Source of the DNA: JAJFHI01 sp050633705
GTDB lineage: Bacteria > Pseudomonadota > Alphaproteobacteria > Rhizobiales > Hyphomicrobiaceae
DNA length: 64,000 bases
Assembly (NCBI GenBank): GCA_050633705.1
Contig: JBOEGZ010000011.1
Coordinates: 1 to 64,000 of the forward strand
Reading direction: 5' to 3'
Shown here piece by piece: positions 43,615 to 53,074 of the stretch; positions within the stretch are counted from its first letter, which is position 1; every line of letters starts with the position of its first letter. The notes under the pieces were generated by a model that ran no database searches, was not told where the DNA came from, and saw only the letters and a program-made list of their open reading frames with translations. The translations under genes were made by a program, and so were the position numbers.

Positions 43615-44700
43615 CTATTTAAAGTGCTTTGATAGCTTCAAACCTTGAGCCTGATAGTTGGAGCCAAGATCGCGACCATACAATAGATCAGGCACTTCAG
43701 TCATTTTCTCATACACCAAACGCCCGACAATTTGCCCATCCTCGACAATAAATGGCACGGTGTGAGAACGCACTTCAAGAACGGCACGGCTGCCGCTACC
43801 GCCTGCTGCGGCATGACCAAAACCGGGATCAAAAAATCCGGCATAGTGCACCCGAAACTCACCAACCAACGGGTTAAATGGCACCATCTCGGCAGCGTGA
43901 CTTGGTGGCACGTGGACGGATTCTTTCGACGCCAAAATGTAGAATTGATCGGGATCTAGGACGAGCGATGATTTACCTTCCGCGTAGATCGGCTCCCAAT
44001 AATCGGCAATGGCGCAACTGGCAGGTTTATCGACATCGACAATACCTGTGTGGCGCTTGGCGCGATAGCCAATCAAGCCATTTGAGTCTCCTGTCAGATC
44101 AACCGACAAAGCAATACCATTCGAAATGTCCGCATCAGCTTCGGACACAAGTGCCTCTTGGGCGTGAAGTTCGGCAAGCGCCTGGTCACCATCGTCTGCG
44201 TTCCCGTGACGGAAACGAATTTGCGACAACCGCGACCCCTGGCGCACGACGACGGGAAATGTTTGCGGACAGATCTCGGCATAAAGAGGCCCAGTATACC
44301 CGGCCGGTATTTGATCAAACGAAGCAACCTCGTCTGCGATCACGCGCGTAAAAACATCCAAACGCCCGGTTGAGCTTTTGGGATTGGTTGACGCTGATAG
44401 TTGTTCGGGAAGGTCCAATCTTTCCATCAGCGGCACAACATAAACACAACCGGTCTCCAGAACGGCGCTATCGCTCAAGTCGATCTCATGCAACTTCAGC
44501 TCTTGCAGCCTTTGCATAACCTTAGTGCCGGGCCCTGGCAGGAAGCTCGCACGCACGCGAAAGGCCACGGGGCCGAGCCGCAAATCGAGGCTGGCAGGCT
44601 GCAACTGATCCTCTGCCTGCGGACGTGCAAGCTTGATGACGTCAGAATCGATCAAGCCTGAAATATCCTGGGCGGGTAAAACCCCAGTCTTTTCGCTCAT
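43615..44700 (-). CDS. dcd: 2'-deoxycytidine 5'-triphosphate deaminase (long, duplicated form)
   Basis: Converts dCTP to dUTP for dTTP synthesis. 361 residues, about twice the size of E. coli Dcd and typical of the alphaproteobacterial form, which carries two dUTPase/Dcd-like domains. PASLDLRLGPVAFRV, NPKSSTGRLDVFTRV and GPLYAEICPQTFPVVVRQG mark the first, and FHAGFFDPGFGH-like strands (here VHYAGFFDPGFGH) mark the second. The start at 44700 (MSEKTGVLPAQDISGLID) is chosen by family N-terminus. Divergent from metZ, a familiar clade arrangement. Confidence 0.92.
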   Translation of the reverse strand: MSEKTGVLPAQDISGLIDSDVIKLARPQAEDQLQPASLDLRLGPVAFRVRASFLPGPGTKVMQRLQELKLHEIDLSDSAVLETGCVYVVPLMERLDLPEQLSASTNPKSSTGRLDVFTRVIADEVASFDQIPAGYTGPLYAEICPQTFPVVVRQGSRLSQIRFRHGNADDGDQALAELHAQEALVSEADADISNGIALSVDLTGDSNGLIGYRAKRHTGIVDVDKPASCAIADYWEPIYAEGKSSLVLDPDQFYILASKESVHVPPSHAAEMVPFNPLVGEFRVHYAGFFDPGFGHAAAGGSGSRAVLEVRSHTVPFIVEDGQIVGRLVYEKMTEVPDLLYGRDLGSNYQAQGLKLSKHFK

Positions 44701-45215
44701 ATTAGATTTCTCTGCCACAATCTCAGCCCAAACCAGCTCAAACGCTGGTCCTCCCTTTATTCCCCGTCCCAACTGCCGACAACGCACCAATAATCGGGCA
44801 CAAATAGCTGGTCTGAAGCCCGATATAGCCCAGTTGCATGGCCCCGTCTAAACTAAGGCCCTCTTGACGCCAAGAGGGCTGGCACGTTAATCCCCGATGC
44901 CACACATAGTGAATTGGTCGATTAAAATATCAAACAGCCCATAGGGCTTGGTTTAGCGATTGTTCAGGTCGGACGATCTTCCCCTGAATTTGGCGGCTCT
45001 AAACACATTTCTCTCTTTGATCGGCCAGGCTCTTGGCCGGTTTGATTGTAGGTTGTTATTGCCTCCAACCGCAGATTAAACCCGCTCAAAGGCCGTGTAT
45101 ATTTTCTCCACACCTGAGAGCACTGGCAGGCAGGTTGACACCTTGGGCTTTTGTCCTGGTGAAAAATTATCCTTCCCTTGCGGTTGGTCAAAAAAGTAAA
45201 ACTAAGGACACACTT
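44701..45215. other. divergent dcd/metZ control region with three stem-loops
   Basis: 515 bases without a supported gene. Three hairpins stand out: GCCCTCTTG/CAAGAGGGC with an ACGC loop (44858-44879); CGGCCA/TGGCCG (45022-45039); and GGTTG/CAACC (45051-45070). A TTGACA at 45135 could be a -35 element for metZ but has no good -10 at 17 bases. I looked for the SAM-II (metA/metZ) riboswitch expected in this clade and did not find its conserved loop sequences, so any riboswitch here is unproven. Confidence 0.45.
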
Positions 45216-46424
45216 ATGACGTCGCCCAAAAAACCTCTTTCTGATCCTCAATCGTGGCATCCAGCCACTCAGCTGGTTCATGGTGGTTCCATGCGCTCGC
45301 AGTGGGGTGAAACCTCTGAAGGGTTATTTCTAACGCAGGGCTTCGTCTATAACAGCGCAGAACAAGCGGAAGCGCGTTTCAAAAATGAAGAACCTGCTGG
45401 CTACCAATACAGCCGTTTTGGCAACCCGACAGTCACGATGTTTGAAGAACGCATTCGGTTGATTGAGGGGGCTGAGGCATGTCGTGCGACTGCAACCGGC
45501 ATGGCCGCGGTATCCTCTGCTATTCTATCGTACCTGAATGCCGGCGATCACATCGTTTCAGCACGCGCGTTGTTTGGTTCATGCCGTTATGTTGTTGAAG
45601 ACCTGTGTCCGCGTTTTGGCATTGAATCGACCCTGATTGACGGCACTGACATTAATGCTTGGAAACAGGCGATACGCCCCGATACCAAAGCCGTTTTCTT
45701 CGAGACACCAGCCAACCCGACTTTAGATCTTGTCGACATAAAAGCTGTGTCCGACATCGCCCATGAAGCAGGTGCTATGGTTATGGTCGACAATGTTTTT
45801 GCCACACCACTTCTGCAACGCCCAATGAAACACGGTGCTGATGTGGTGATCTACTCCGCGACAAAACATATCGACGGACAGGGCCGTTGCCTGGGTGGTG
45901 CGGTGCTGGGTTCACAGGACTACATCAATGATCACCTGTCTGTATTCTTGCGCCAAACCGGTCCATCTATGAGTCCGTTCAATGCCTGGGTGATGTTGAA
46001 AGGTTTGGAGACCCTACCTGTTCGCGTAAAACAACAATGTGCGACCGCAAAAATCATTGCCGACGAACTCTGCAAAATGTCTGGAATTAGCAAAGTTCTT
46101 TATCCAGGCCGTGAGGATCATCCTCAGGCCGAACTCGTCGCCAAGCAAATGAGCGGCGGCGGCCAAGTGGTGACATTTGAGATAAAAGGCGGACAAGCTG
46201 AAGCCTTCCGCTTCCTCAATGCACTTTCGATTGTGAAGATTTCCAACAACCTCGGTGACGCCAAAAGCCTCGTCACGCACCCAGCCACCACAACACACCA
46301 AAGGTTGAAGCCGGAAGATCGCGCAGAACTTGGTATTTCCGACGGCATGATCCGCATGTCGATTGGACTTGAGGAACCTGGCGATCTTATTGCTGACCTT
46401 AAATCCAGTTTGTCTGCAATATAG
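45216..46424 (+). CDS. metZ: O-succinylhomoserine sulfhydrylase
   Basis: A PLP-dependent Cys/Met metabolism enzyme that uses sulfide and O-succinylhomoserine to make homocysteine. YQYSRFGNPTVTMFEERI, the PLP Lys in YSATKHIDGQGRCLGGAV and THPATTTHQRL near the C-terminus are diagnostic. The ATG at 45216 (MTSPKKPLSDP) has AAGGA 8 bases upstream and gives 402 residues; the frame is open further upstream, but that part is leader. apaG follows, as in many Hyphomicrobiales. Confidence 0.95.
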   Translation: MTSPKKPLSDPQSWHPATQLVHGGSMRSQWGETSEGLFLTQGFVYNSAEQAEARFKNEEPAGYQYSRFGNPTVTMFEERIRLIEGAEACRATATGMAAVSSAILSYLNAGDHIVSARALFGSCRYVVEDLCPRFGIESTLIDGTDINAWKQAIRPDTKAVFFETPANPTLDLVDIKAVSDIAHEAGAMVMVDNVFATPLLQRPMKHGADVVIYSATKHIDGQGRCLGGAVLGSQDYINDHLSVFLRQTGPSMSPFNAWVMLKGLETLPVRVKQQCATAKIIADELCKMSGISKVLYPGREDHPQAELVAKQMSGGGQVVTFEIKGGQAEAFRFLNALSIVKISNNLGDAKSLVTHPATTTHQRLKPEDRAELGISDGMIRMSIGLEEPGDLIADLKSSLSAI

Positions 46425-46461
46425 GTTAACACCTCTTTCAAGCAGAAATTTGGAAGGTAGC

Positions 46462-46484
46462 CCGCAGACCAAGTCGCTGCGGGG
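46462..46484 (+). terminator. 7-bp hairpin after metZ
   Basis: CCCGCAG and CTGCGGG pair around a 9-base loop 37 bases after the metZ stop codon. No T-run follows, so it may be only a 3' stabilising structure. Confidence 0.35.
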
Positions 46485-46591
46485 CCATTGTCGCTCTGTG
46501 ACATATTTGCTTGGACATAAAAATGGTAAGAGGCCAGCGTTGACCAGACGCGTCATCGCAGTAGATTAGAACTCTAAGTCCAATCAGGATT

Positions 46592-47017
46592 ATGACCGTG
46601 GAAAGCTTAAACCTCGAAGAAGCCCTTTACGAAACGGAGACGCGCGGCATTCGCGTCCGCGTGAAGCCGGAATTCGTCGAAGATGAATCATCACCCGACG
46701 ACAACTACTTTTTCTGGGCCTACACCGTCGAGATCTGCAATGAAAGCGACGAAGCTGTGCAGTTAAAGTCTCGCCTCTGGCGCATCACCGATGGTCGTGG
46801 ACTTACAGCAGAAGTCAGCGGACCTGGTGTCGTTGGCCAAACTCCGCTCATTCCACCGGGCTCATCCTTCAGCTATACATCCGGCTGCCCCTTGGATACC
46901 CCGTCTGGCATCATGGTGGGCAGCTACCAAATGACTGACGGAGACGGCAAACCGTTTGAAGCGGCCATCCCTGCATTTTCGCTCGATTGCCCGTTTGAAA
47001 CACCCAGCTTTCACTAA
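46592..47017 (+). CDS. apaG: ApaG/CorD protein (DUF525 domain)
   Basis: 141 residues, mostly the immunoglobulin-like ApaG domain: FFWAYTVEICNESDEAVQLKSRLWRITDGRG, then EVSGPGVVGQTPLIPPGSSF with the conserved GxGVxGxxP turn, and GSYQM. ApaG is linked to Co2+/Mg2+ resistance and Ap4A levels in enterobacteria, but its biochemical role is unsettled. The N-terminal 30 residues are slightly longer than in E. coli. Confidence 0.96.
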   Translation: MTVESLNLEEALYETETRGIRVRVKPEFVEDESSPDDNYFFWAYTVEICNESDEAVQLKSRLWRITDGRGLTAEVSGPGVVGQTPLIPPGSSFSYTSGCPLDTPSGIMVGSYQMTDGDGKPFEAAIPAFSLDCPFETPSFH

Positions 47018-47132
47018 CGCGCCATCCGTCGCATTTTCAAAAAATGTTTGGGCCGGTCTGGAGGCAAAGATTCATGCGTAATACGTGCATTAATTCTCAC
47101 CAAACAAACCCGCGAACGTGATAAGCTTTGGT

Positions 47133-48308
47133 ATGACAACGCCTCAATATTCCACCAAAGAACTGCTCGCCCGCCTCGTTGCATTCGACACGACGAGCCA
47201 CAAAACCAATCTGCCATTGATCCGCTTCGTCGAAGACTATCTCGCGGGGTATCAAATACCAACAGACCTGGTATTGAATGACGAGGGCACCAAGGCCAAC
47301 CTCTTTGCAACCATTGGCCCAACCAACACATCTGGAATTTGTCTTTCCGGTCATACCGACGTTGTCCCGGTCGTTGGACAAAACTGGGACACAGACCCCT
47401 TCACTGTTGTCGAAAAGAACAACAAACTGTTTGGCCGCGGCACGACCGACATGAAAGGCTTTCTCGCCTGTGTGCTGGCGGCCGTCCCAGATTTTAAATC
47501 CCGACCACTTAAAACACCCATCCACATTGCATTTTCCTACGATGAAGAAATCGGCTGCGTCGGTGTCCGCCCCATGCTCGGTGCTTTTGGCAAATCATTG
47601 ACGCGCCCAGCACTGACGTTTGTCGGCGAACCGACCAACATGGGTGTCGTCAATGCTCACAAAGGGCCGATACGTTGGCGCGTTGATATTACGGGACGGG
47701 CCGCCCATTCGAGTATGGCCCCATTGGGCGTCAATGCAATTTACTACGCTGGCCGCATCATCAACGAATTGGGCAACATCGAACGAGAATTGATTGCATC
47801 GCCAAGGGATGAGCGTTTTGATCCTCCTTACGCAACCTTGCAAATAACCGAAATTGAAGGTGGCACTGCGAGCAACATCGTTCCGGTATCCTGCACTTTC
47901 GGTTTTGAAATTCGCGCACTTCCAGGTCTTAAAGTTGATTACATAACCGGTCGACTTGAAGCGTTTATCGAAAATGAATGCCTGGTGGACATGCGCAAGA
48001 CGGCACCAGAAGCCGATATCAAATTGACGATCACCAATAGCGTCCCCCCATTTTCAGCAGACGCTGGCACAAAGGCTGTCGAGCTTGCTTCACATTTAAC
48101 AGGGTCGAACCGCCTGTCTGCAGTGTCTTACACAACAGAAGCTGGGCTGTTTCAGGATGCTGACAGCCCATCGGTCGTTATCGGACCAGGCGACATTGCC
48201 CAAGCCCACACCGCCAATGAGTGGTTGTCGATTGAACAACTTGTTCGCTGTGAGGCATTCATGGTTCGCTTAGCAGACTGGGCGACCAACAACACCTTGA
48301 ACACCTAA
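47133..48308 (+). CDS. argE: acetylornithine deacetylase
   Basis: An M20 metallo-deacetylase yielding ornithine. Metal-site blocks: SGHTDVVPVVGQNWDTDPF and GRGTTDMKGFLAC, then YDEEIGCVGVRP, VGEPTNMGVVNAHKG and TTEAGLFQ. NWDTDPF and the GVRP block place it with ArgE and apart from the DapE at 41897. The ATG at 47133 is preferred over the GTG at 47118; neither has a strong Shine-Dalgarno sequence. It is inserted between apaG and hslO, which are often neighbours in this clade. Confidence 0.93.
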   Translation: MTTPQYSTKELLARLVAFDTTSHKTNLPLIRFVEDYLAGYQIPTDLVLNDEGTKANLFATIGPTNTSGICLSGHTDVVPVVGQNWDTDPFTVVEKNNKLFGRGTTDMKGFLACVLAAVPDFKSRPLKTPIHIAFSYDEEIGCVGVRPMLGAFGKSLTRPALTFVGEPTNMGVVNAHKGPIRWRVDITGRAAHSSMAPLGVNAIYYAGRIINELGNIERELIASPRDERFDPPYATLQITEIEGGTASNIVPVSCTFGFEIRALPGLKVDYITGRLEAFIENECLVDMRKTAPEADIKLTITNSVPPFSADAGTKAVELASHLTGSNRLSAVSYTTEAGLFQDADSPSVVIGPGDIAQAHTANEWLSIEQLVRCEAFMVRLADWATNNTLNT

Positions 48309-48340
48309 GAACCTGCCGCAAACACCTAGCGACCTGCCGC
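48300..48340. repeat. 21-bp direct repeat overlapping the argE stop codon
   Basis: AACACCTAAGAACCTGCCGC (48300-48319) is repeated as AACACCTAGCGACCTGCCGC (48321-48340) with three mismatches. The first copy contains the argE TAA. A partial third unit (AACACCTTGA) lies just upstream. The second copy ends 7 bases before the hslO stop, so the repeat fills the convergent gap. Confidence 0.55.
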
Positions 48341-48347
48341 GCTAAAG

Positions 48348-49421
48348 CTAACCTTTGGTTTTGGGCAAGCTCTCTTTGGTTTTTAGCAGGTTCTCGACGT
48401 CGAACTCATACGTCTTTGTACAAAATTCGCACTTAACCTCTAGCTGGCCGCTTTCGCCGCGCATTTCGATCAGTTCTGGGTCATCAAACGACAACAGAAA
48501 GCTCTGCAACCGCTGTTTCGAGCACTGACAGTGCGCTTCAATCGGGCGCGGCGGCGAGGCGCGAACGCCCTCTTCGTGAAACAGCCGATAGATCAACCGC
48601 TCTGGTGTCAAGTTTGGATCAAGCAGTTCATGATCCTCAACCGTTTCGGCCAACAAACGCACACGTCGCCAGTCTTCGTTTTCTTCGACATCAGCGCCCG
48701 GCTCACCTTCGAAATCAGGGTCGTTCTCTCGACCATCGGTTTCAATCAGTTTGCCGCCTTCACTTGTCAGATGCTGTAATTGCAAACCACCCGCACGCCA
48801 ACTCCATTGCCCACCTTGACCATCTGGACCGGCAACAAAATGTCGAGCAACAGCAAGGCGAATAAACGTTGGCAACTGTTCGGACTGGCGAAAATAGCTT
48901 AATGCGGCACCAATTAATCCATCCTGTTCAATAGCGACAATACCTTGATAGCGGTCCATCTCTCCACGCGGATCAATTGTCATGGCCAGGTGACCGGTTC
49001 CGATCAGGTCGCTTTCCGCGATTGGCTCAGGCGACGCCACAAGCTCTTGCACGCGCGCTGCATCAAAGCGGGCATACCCACGCAACTGTCCAGGGGTTTC
49101 AAAGTTGACGACCAACAAATTTAATGCGCCATCTGTGCTGGTTTGCAAAACAAGCTTGCCATCAAACTTCAGCGATGCTCCAAGCATCGCCGACAAAGTC
49201 ACGGCCTGCCCCAATGCAATGCTAACGGGTTCTGGATAATCGTGGTTTCTCAACACCTCATCAACCGCGGCCCCAAGGCGTACAAGGCGCCCATTGATAC
49301 GCGAGACAACCGTTTGAAACGGGACGACAACGTCATCTGGTAAATCTTCACCGCCCGGCAAACGGGCTGTCGTCAAACCGCCCGATTGACCGTGATCTGG
49401 ATTATCAGATTGCGACGTCAT
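48348..49421 (-). CDS. hslO: redox-regulated chaperone Hsp33
   Basis: A cytosolic holdase activated by oxidation of a zinc centre. The four Cys ligands are present as CQC (EAHCQCSKQRL) and CEFC near the C-terminus. N-terminal domain markers include GRLVRLGAAVDEVL and GRYQGIV-type sequence (MDRYQGIVAIE). 357 residues from the ATG at 49421 (MTSQSDNPDHG); the C-terminal end repeats a KTKxSLPKTKG unit. It starts 7 bases after argF ends, so it is co-transcribed with argD and argF. Confidence 0.95.
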   Translation of the reverse strand: MTSQSDNPDHGQSGGLTTARLPGGEDLPDDVVVPFQTVVSRINGRLVRLGAAVDEVLRNHDYPEPVSIALGQAVTLSAMLGASLKFDGKLVLQTSTDGALNLLVVNFETPGQLRGYARFDAARVQELVASPEPIAESDLIGTGHLAMTIDPRGEMDRYQGIVAIEQDGLIGAALSYFRQSEQLPTFIRLAVARHFVAGPDGQGGQWSWRAGGLQLQHLTSEGGKLIETDGRENDPDFEGEPGADVEENEDWRRVRLLAETVEDHELLDPNLTPERLIYRLFHEEGVRASPPRPIEAHCQCSKQRLQSFLLSFDDPELIEMRGESGQLEVKCEFCTKTYEFDVENLLKTKESLPKTKG

Positions 49422-49428
49422 AGAAAAT

Positions 49429-50349
49429 TCAAGCTCCCAAGCACCAGGCAAGAACGGCCTTTTGAGCGTGTAGGCGGTTCTCAGCTTCGTCAAATATCAC
49501 CGATTGCGGCCCGTCAATAACCTCGGTCGAAACCTCAAGACCACGATAAGCTGGTAAGCAATGCATAAAGATGGCGTCTTTGTCGGCACGCTTCATCATT
49601 TTGCTTGTCACAGCGTAAGGCTTCAACAATTTCTTGCGCCGTGCCACGCCCTTTTGGCCCATCGAGACCCAGGTATCGGTCACAACGCAATCGGCACCTT
49701 TGATGGCCTTCACAGGGTCGCTCGTGATTGTCACGTCGGCGCCATTTGCACGCACCCAATCGGTGACCTCTTTAGCCGGTTTCAGTTCTGTCGGAGTGCC
49801 AACGCGTAAGGTAAAACCAAATCTTTCAGCTGCATGCATCCAAGACGCGGCAACATTGTTGCCATCGCCAAGCCATGCCACTGTCCGCCCCTTTATTGGA
49901 CCGAGGTTTTCTTCAAAAGTTTGCAAGTCAGCCATCACCTGGCATGGATGACTGACATCTGTCAGGCCATTAATAACTGGAATACTTGAGTGTTGGGCAA
50001 GTTCGAGAAGTGTGTCGTGACTGTTTGCACGGATCATAATCGCATCGGCATATCGCGAAAGCACGCGCGCGGTGTCGGCAATAGACTCACCGCGTCCAAG
50101 CTGAAGGTCCGTGTGATTCATATTGATCGTTTGACCACCTAACTGGCGCATGCCGATATCAAACGAAACGCGGGTGCGTGTCGATGGCTTCTCGAAAATC
50201 ATTACGAGGACGGCATCAGAAATGTTTTTTGGTCGCAACCGTGCAGGGACCTTCTTGCCAGCCTTCTTCATGGCGTGTGCGGCATTTAAGATTCGACGCA
50301 AAGACTTCGCATCAATTGCATTAATATCGAGAAAATTACGGATAGCCAT
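49429..50349 (-). CDS. argF: ornithine carbamoyltransferase
   Basis: Condenses ornithine and carbamoyl phosphate to citrulline. The carbamoyl-phosphate site EKPSTRTRVSFD, HPCQVMADLQT, the ornithine loop DTWVSMGQ and FMHCLPAYRG are intact. 306 residues, normal length. It lies 54 bases downstream of argD. Confidence 0.97.
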   Translation of the reverse strand: MAIRNFLDINAIDAKSLRRILNAAHAMKKAGKKVPARLRPKNISDAVLVMIFEKPSTRTRVSFDIGMRQLGGQTINMNHTDLQLGRGESIADTARVLSRYADAIMIRANSHDTLLELAQHSSIPVINGLTDVSHPCQVMADLQTFEENLGPIKGRTVAWLGDGNNVAASWMHAAERFGFTLRVGTPTELKPAKEVTDWVRANGADVTITSDPVKAIKGADCVVTDTWVSMGQKGVARRKKLLKPYAVTSKMMKRADKDAIFMHCLPAYRGLEVSTEVIDGPQSVIFDEAENRLHAQKAVLAWCLGA

Positions 50350-50403
50350 GGCCCTAAGCCTGCTCCCTTTGATTTGTTATTTGGTGTCTAACTGAGTTGT
50401 AAT

Positions 50404-51603
50404 TTACGCTGCATCCAGCGCTCTCAGTGCGCCAGCAAAGCGGCGAAGACCTTCGCCGATATCAGCCTCGTCAATCGTCAGTGGCGGCAATATGCGGATG
50501 ACGTTGTCGCCGGCGCCAACAACCAATAGTTTTTCTTGCAATGCTGCCTGCGTGAATGAGGCAATCGGTGCAGCCAACTTAACGCCCGATAACAAGCCAC
50601 GCCCACGCACATCAAGAATTTGGCCCGGAAACATATCCTGCAACTCTGCCAGCCCTTGGCGTAATCGCAGAGCCTTTTGCTGTACGGCTTCCATAAAGCC
50701 TGGATCAAGCACAACATCGAGTACAGCATTCCCAACCGCCATCGCCAATGGATTGCCGCCAAATGTTGAGCCGTGCGTGCCAGCTGTCATGCCGCGTGCG
50801 GCCTCTTGCGTGGCCACAAATGCACCCATTGGAAATCCACTGCCAAGTCCTTTGGCAAGCGCCATGATATCGGGTGTCACGCCCGACCATTCATGCGCAA
50901 ACAGTTTGCCTGTGCGGCCGATCCCCGTCTGCACTTCGTCGAAAATCAATAAAATCCCATGTTCATCGCAAAGCTCTCTTAAGCCAACCAGGCAGGTATC
51001 TGGAATAGTGCGAGCCCCACCTTCACCAAGGACTGGCTCAACCATAATTGCGGCTGTCTCGGGCCCAATTGCCGCTTTGACGCCATCATGGTCACCAAAC
51101 GCTACCGTGTCGAAGCCATCGACACGCGGCCCAAAGCCTTCGAGGTGTTTTGGATTGTTGCCCGCCGACAGTGTCGCCAGCGTGCGCCCGTGAAAGGCGC
51201 CAGAGAACGTAATAATGCGCCAGCGCTCCGGTTGATCACCGACAGCAAAGTAACGGCGCGCTGTTTTTATCGCCCCCTCGCATGCCTCCGCACCTGAATT
51301 GCAAAAGAACACCTGATCGGCGAATGTCTCGTGAGCGAGCCGCTCTGCGAGCCTCTCCTGGCCCGCAATACGATAGAGGTTTGAGGTGTGCCAAAGCTTG
51401 TCAGCCTGTTCCTTCAATGCCTCAACCAGACGAGGGTGTGCATGCCCTAATGCCGTGACCGCGATACCTGAGGTAAAATCCAGGTAGCGATCACCATCCG
51501 CCGTCATCAGCCATGCACCTTCACCGCGCTCAAAGGCAACGTCCTGACGTGCATAGGTTGCCATTACAGCTTGGTTGCCAACGATTGTGTTGGATGCAGA
51601 CAT
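50404..51603 (-). CDS. argD: acetylornithine aminotransferase
   Basis: A class III PLP aminotransferase of about 399 residues, for the glutamate-dependent transamination of N-acetylglutamate semialdehyde; many members also act in the DAP pathway. YARQDVAFERGEGAWL at the N-terminus, FCNSGAEACEGAIKTARR, FDEVQTGIGRTG and the PLP Lys in ALAKGLGSGFPMGAF are all present. The start at 51603 (MSASNTIVGN) is most compatible with the family; an ATG at 51633 in the same frame is possible. First gene of the argD-argF-hslO operon. Confidence 0.96.
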   Translation of the reverse strand: MSASNTIVGNQAVMATYARQDVAFERGEGAWLMTADGDRYLDFTSGIAVTALGHAHPRLVEALKEQADKLWHTSNLYRIAGQERLAERLAHETFADQVFFCNSGAEACEGAIKTARRYFAVGDQPERWRIITFSGAFHGRTLATLSAGNNPKHLEGFGPRVDGFDTVAFGDHDGVKAAIGPETAAIMVEPVLGEGGARTIPDTCLVGLRELCDEHGILLIFDEVQTGIGRTGKLFAHEWSGVTPDIMALAKGLGSGFPMGAFVATQEAARGMTAGTHGSTFGGNPLAMAVGNAVLDVVLDPGFMEAVQQKALRLRQGLAELQDMFPGQILDVRGRGLLSGVKLAAPIASFTQAALQEKLLVVGAGDNVIRILPPLTIDEADIGEGLRRFAGALRALDAA

Positions 51604-52249
51604 CGTCCCAGTCTTGATTTCTAAGTTTTGCATTTTGGCGTTGATAACTTTACCCACCGGACCCGCAAAAGCGCGCAGTTTGCAAACACTCATTATCAAC
51701 ATGAACAAACGAAAAACGCCGCAAACAGCGGCGAAAGCGAAGCAGGGGTGATACGCTTGGTGGCGAGGACTGTCAACGCCTCGGCACACATCAAATGGCC
51801 GATTTAACTGGTGTTTGGCCCCATCAGGGTGCCGAAAAGCTGGACTTAAGTCGGCAAATTTTTGATGTGCTGAGGGTGAGATTTTATGTTGCTGTTACGC
51901 CACGTGCACCCCTCAATGCCGGTCGGAAATGAAGTGCTGGGTTGTGGAGCTGATTCCAGATGTTGTAATCCTAAGGCCCCAGACAACGAGATCTTGCGGT
52001 TTCGCAGATCAATCCCTAAATTACGTTGTATGGTCAGACACTTAGGATGTATGTGCCATCCATAAGTGCTTTGTAGTTAGTACCGCGTTTTTTCAGTTCA
52101 GCGTCAGTTTAGCGTGCCGGTGTGAATGATGGTCTTCACCGTGTGAAAACACGTGTGTTCGCCCCTCCTCCACCGCATTCCATTTGGCAACTGCGTTCTC
52201 CTTACCGGGGGCCTGCAGAATGCCACTTAATCTGTCTGGAGCAAAGCCG
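51604..52249. other. about 645-base divergent control region between argD and gcrA
   Basis: No credible gene. A GNRA-type hairpin CGTGT-GAAA-ACACG occurs at 52140-52153, close to an imperfect CGGTG/CACCG pairing just upstream. One GATTC (the CcrM GANTC methylation sequence) lies at 51952. Promoters for argD and gcrA must be here but were not resolved. Confidence 0.45.
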
Positions 52250-52810
52250 ATGGCGTGGACCGATGAACGTGTAGATATTCTCAAGAAGCTTTGGGCCGAA
52301 GGCCTAAGTGCCAGCCAGATCGCTGGCCGTCTTGGAGGCGTCACTCGCAACGCAGTGATTGGTAAAGTACACCGGCTTGGTCTGTCAGGCCGTGCGACCA
52401 CCTCGCGCTTGAAGACACATCGCCCGCGCAATCGTGTGCCCGGCACACCAAAGCGCAATACAAAAGCGAAATTCGCCAACACCGGCAATCCTGCCCTGAG
52501 GGCGCTTTACAACGGGGAAGCAGAACCGTTCGCGCCGAAGGAAGAACTCGTTATTCCAGAAGCCGAGCGCAAATCCATCCAATCTCTGGAAGAAAACCAC
52601 TGCCGTTGGCCAATTGGCGACCCACAAGCCGACGACTTCCACTTCTGCGGTAAAACAAAGGTACCGGGCCTACCTTATTGCGAACACCACTCATGCCGCG
52701 CATTTCAGCCACCGCAATCACGCCGTCGCAATGCAAACCAACAGACGATCGTCGCACCACCTCAACAAGCAGCGATTGAATCCAAGAAAGAACAGAAAGT
52801 CGGAAGCTAG
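52250..52810 (+). CDS. gcrA: cell-cycle regulator GcrA
   Basis: An alphaproteobacterial transcription factor that binds sigma70 and acts at CcrM-methylated GANTC promoters. The N-terminal HTH is the classic MAWTDERVDILKKLWAEG followed by LSASQIAGRLGG and RNAVIGKVHRLGLSGR. A basic linker and a C-terminal sigma-interaction region (ENHCRWPIGDP, FCG, YCEHH) follow. The ATG at 52250 has GGAG 8 bases upstream; longer in-frame starts are rejected. Divergence from argD is conserved in this clade. Confidence 0.96.
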   Translation: MAWTDERVDILKKLWAEGLSASQIAGRLGGVTRNAVIGKVHRLGLSGRATTSRLKTHRPRNRVPGTPKRNTKAKFANTGNPALRALYNGEAEPFAPKEELVIPEAERKSIQSLEENHCRWPIGDPQADDFHFCGKTKVPGLPYCEHHSCRAFQPPQSRRRNANQQTIVAPPQQAAIESKKEQKVGS

Positions 52811-52873
52811 AACGAGAACAACACTCAGTTCAGCATTCGACACCTGCCAGCGCCACGCGCGGCAGCGGGGGGA

Positions 52874-52916
52874 GAAGACCGGATGTCATGGGGGTGACAT
52901 CCGGTCTTCTTTTTTT
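52874..52916 (+). terminator. strong intrinsic terminator after gcrA
   Basis: GAAGACCGGATGTCA (52874-52888) and TGACATCCGGTCTTC (52895-52909) form a perfect 15-bp stem with a TGGGGG loop, followed directly by T7. One of the clearest terminators of the window. Confidence 0.93.
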
Positions 52917-53074
52917 GTCGTGACCAAACCGTGCCCGCAGTTGAATGTTCGTTTTAGATCGAGGCGCATTCACCGCCCAATCCTCCAACACTCACAAAAC
53001 CAATTCTAGACTTGAATCAAAACGCATCGCAGCAGATCATGTTGCAAGAGCATTCGACATCAAGGACATCAGCT

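Noticed and set aside
44850..45215. SAM-II riboswitch upstream of metZ
   Set aside because: The conserved loop sequences and the GCUAAA-type pseudoknot strand of SAM-II could not be found; only generic hairpins were seen.
50492..51193. 233-residue plus-strand frame across argD
   Set aside because: Antisense shadow of argD, with Ser/Pro-rich sequence and no start signal.
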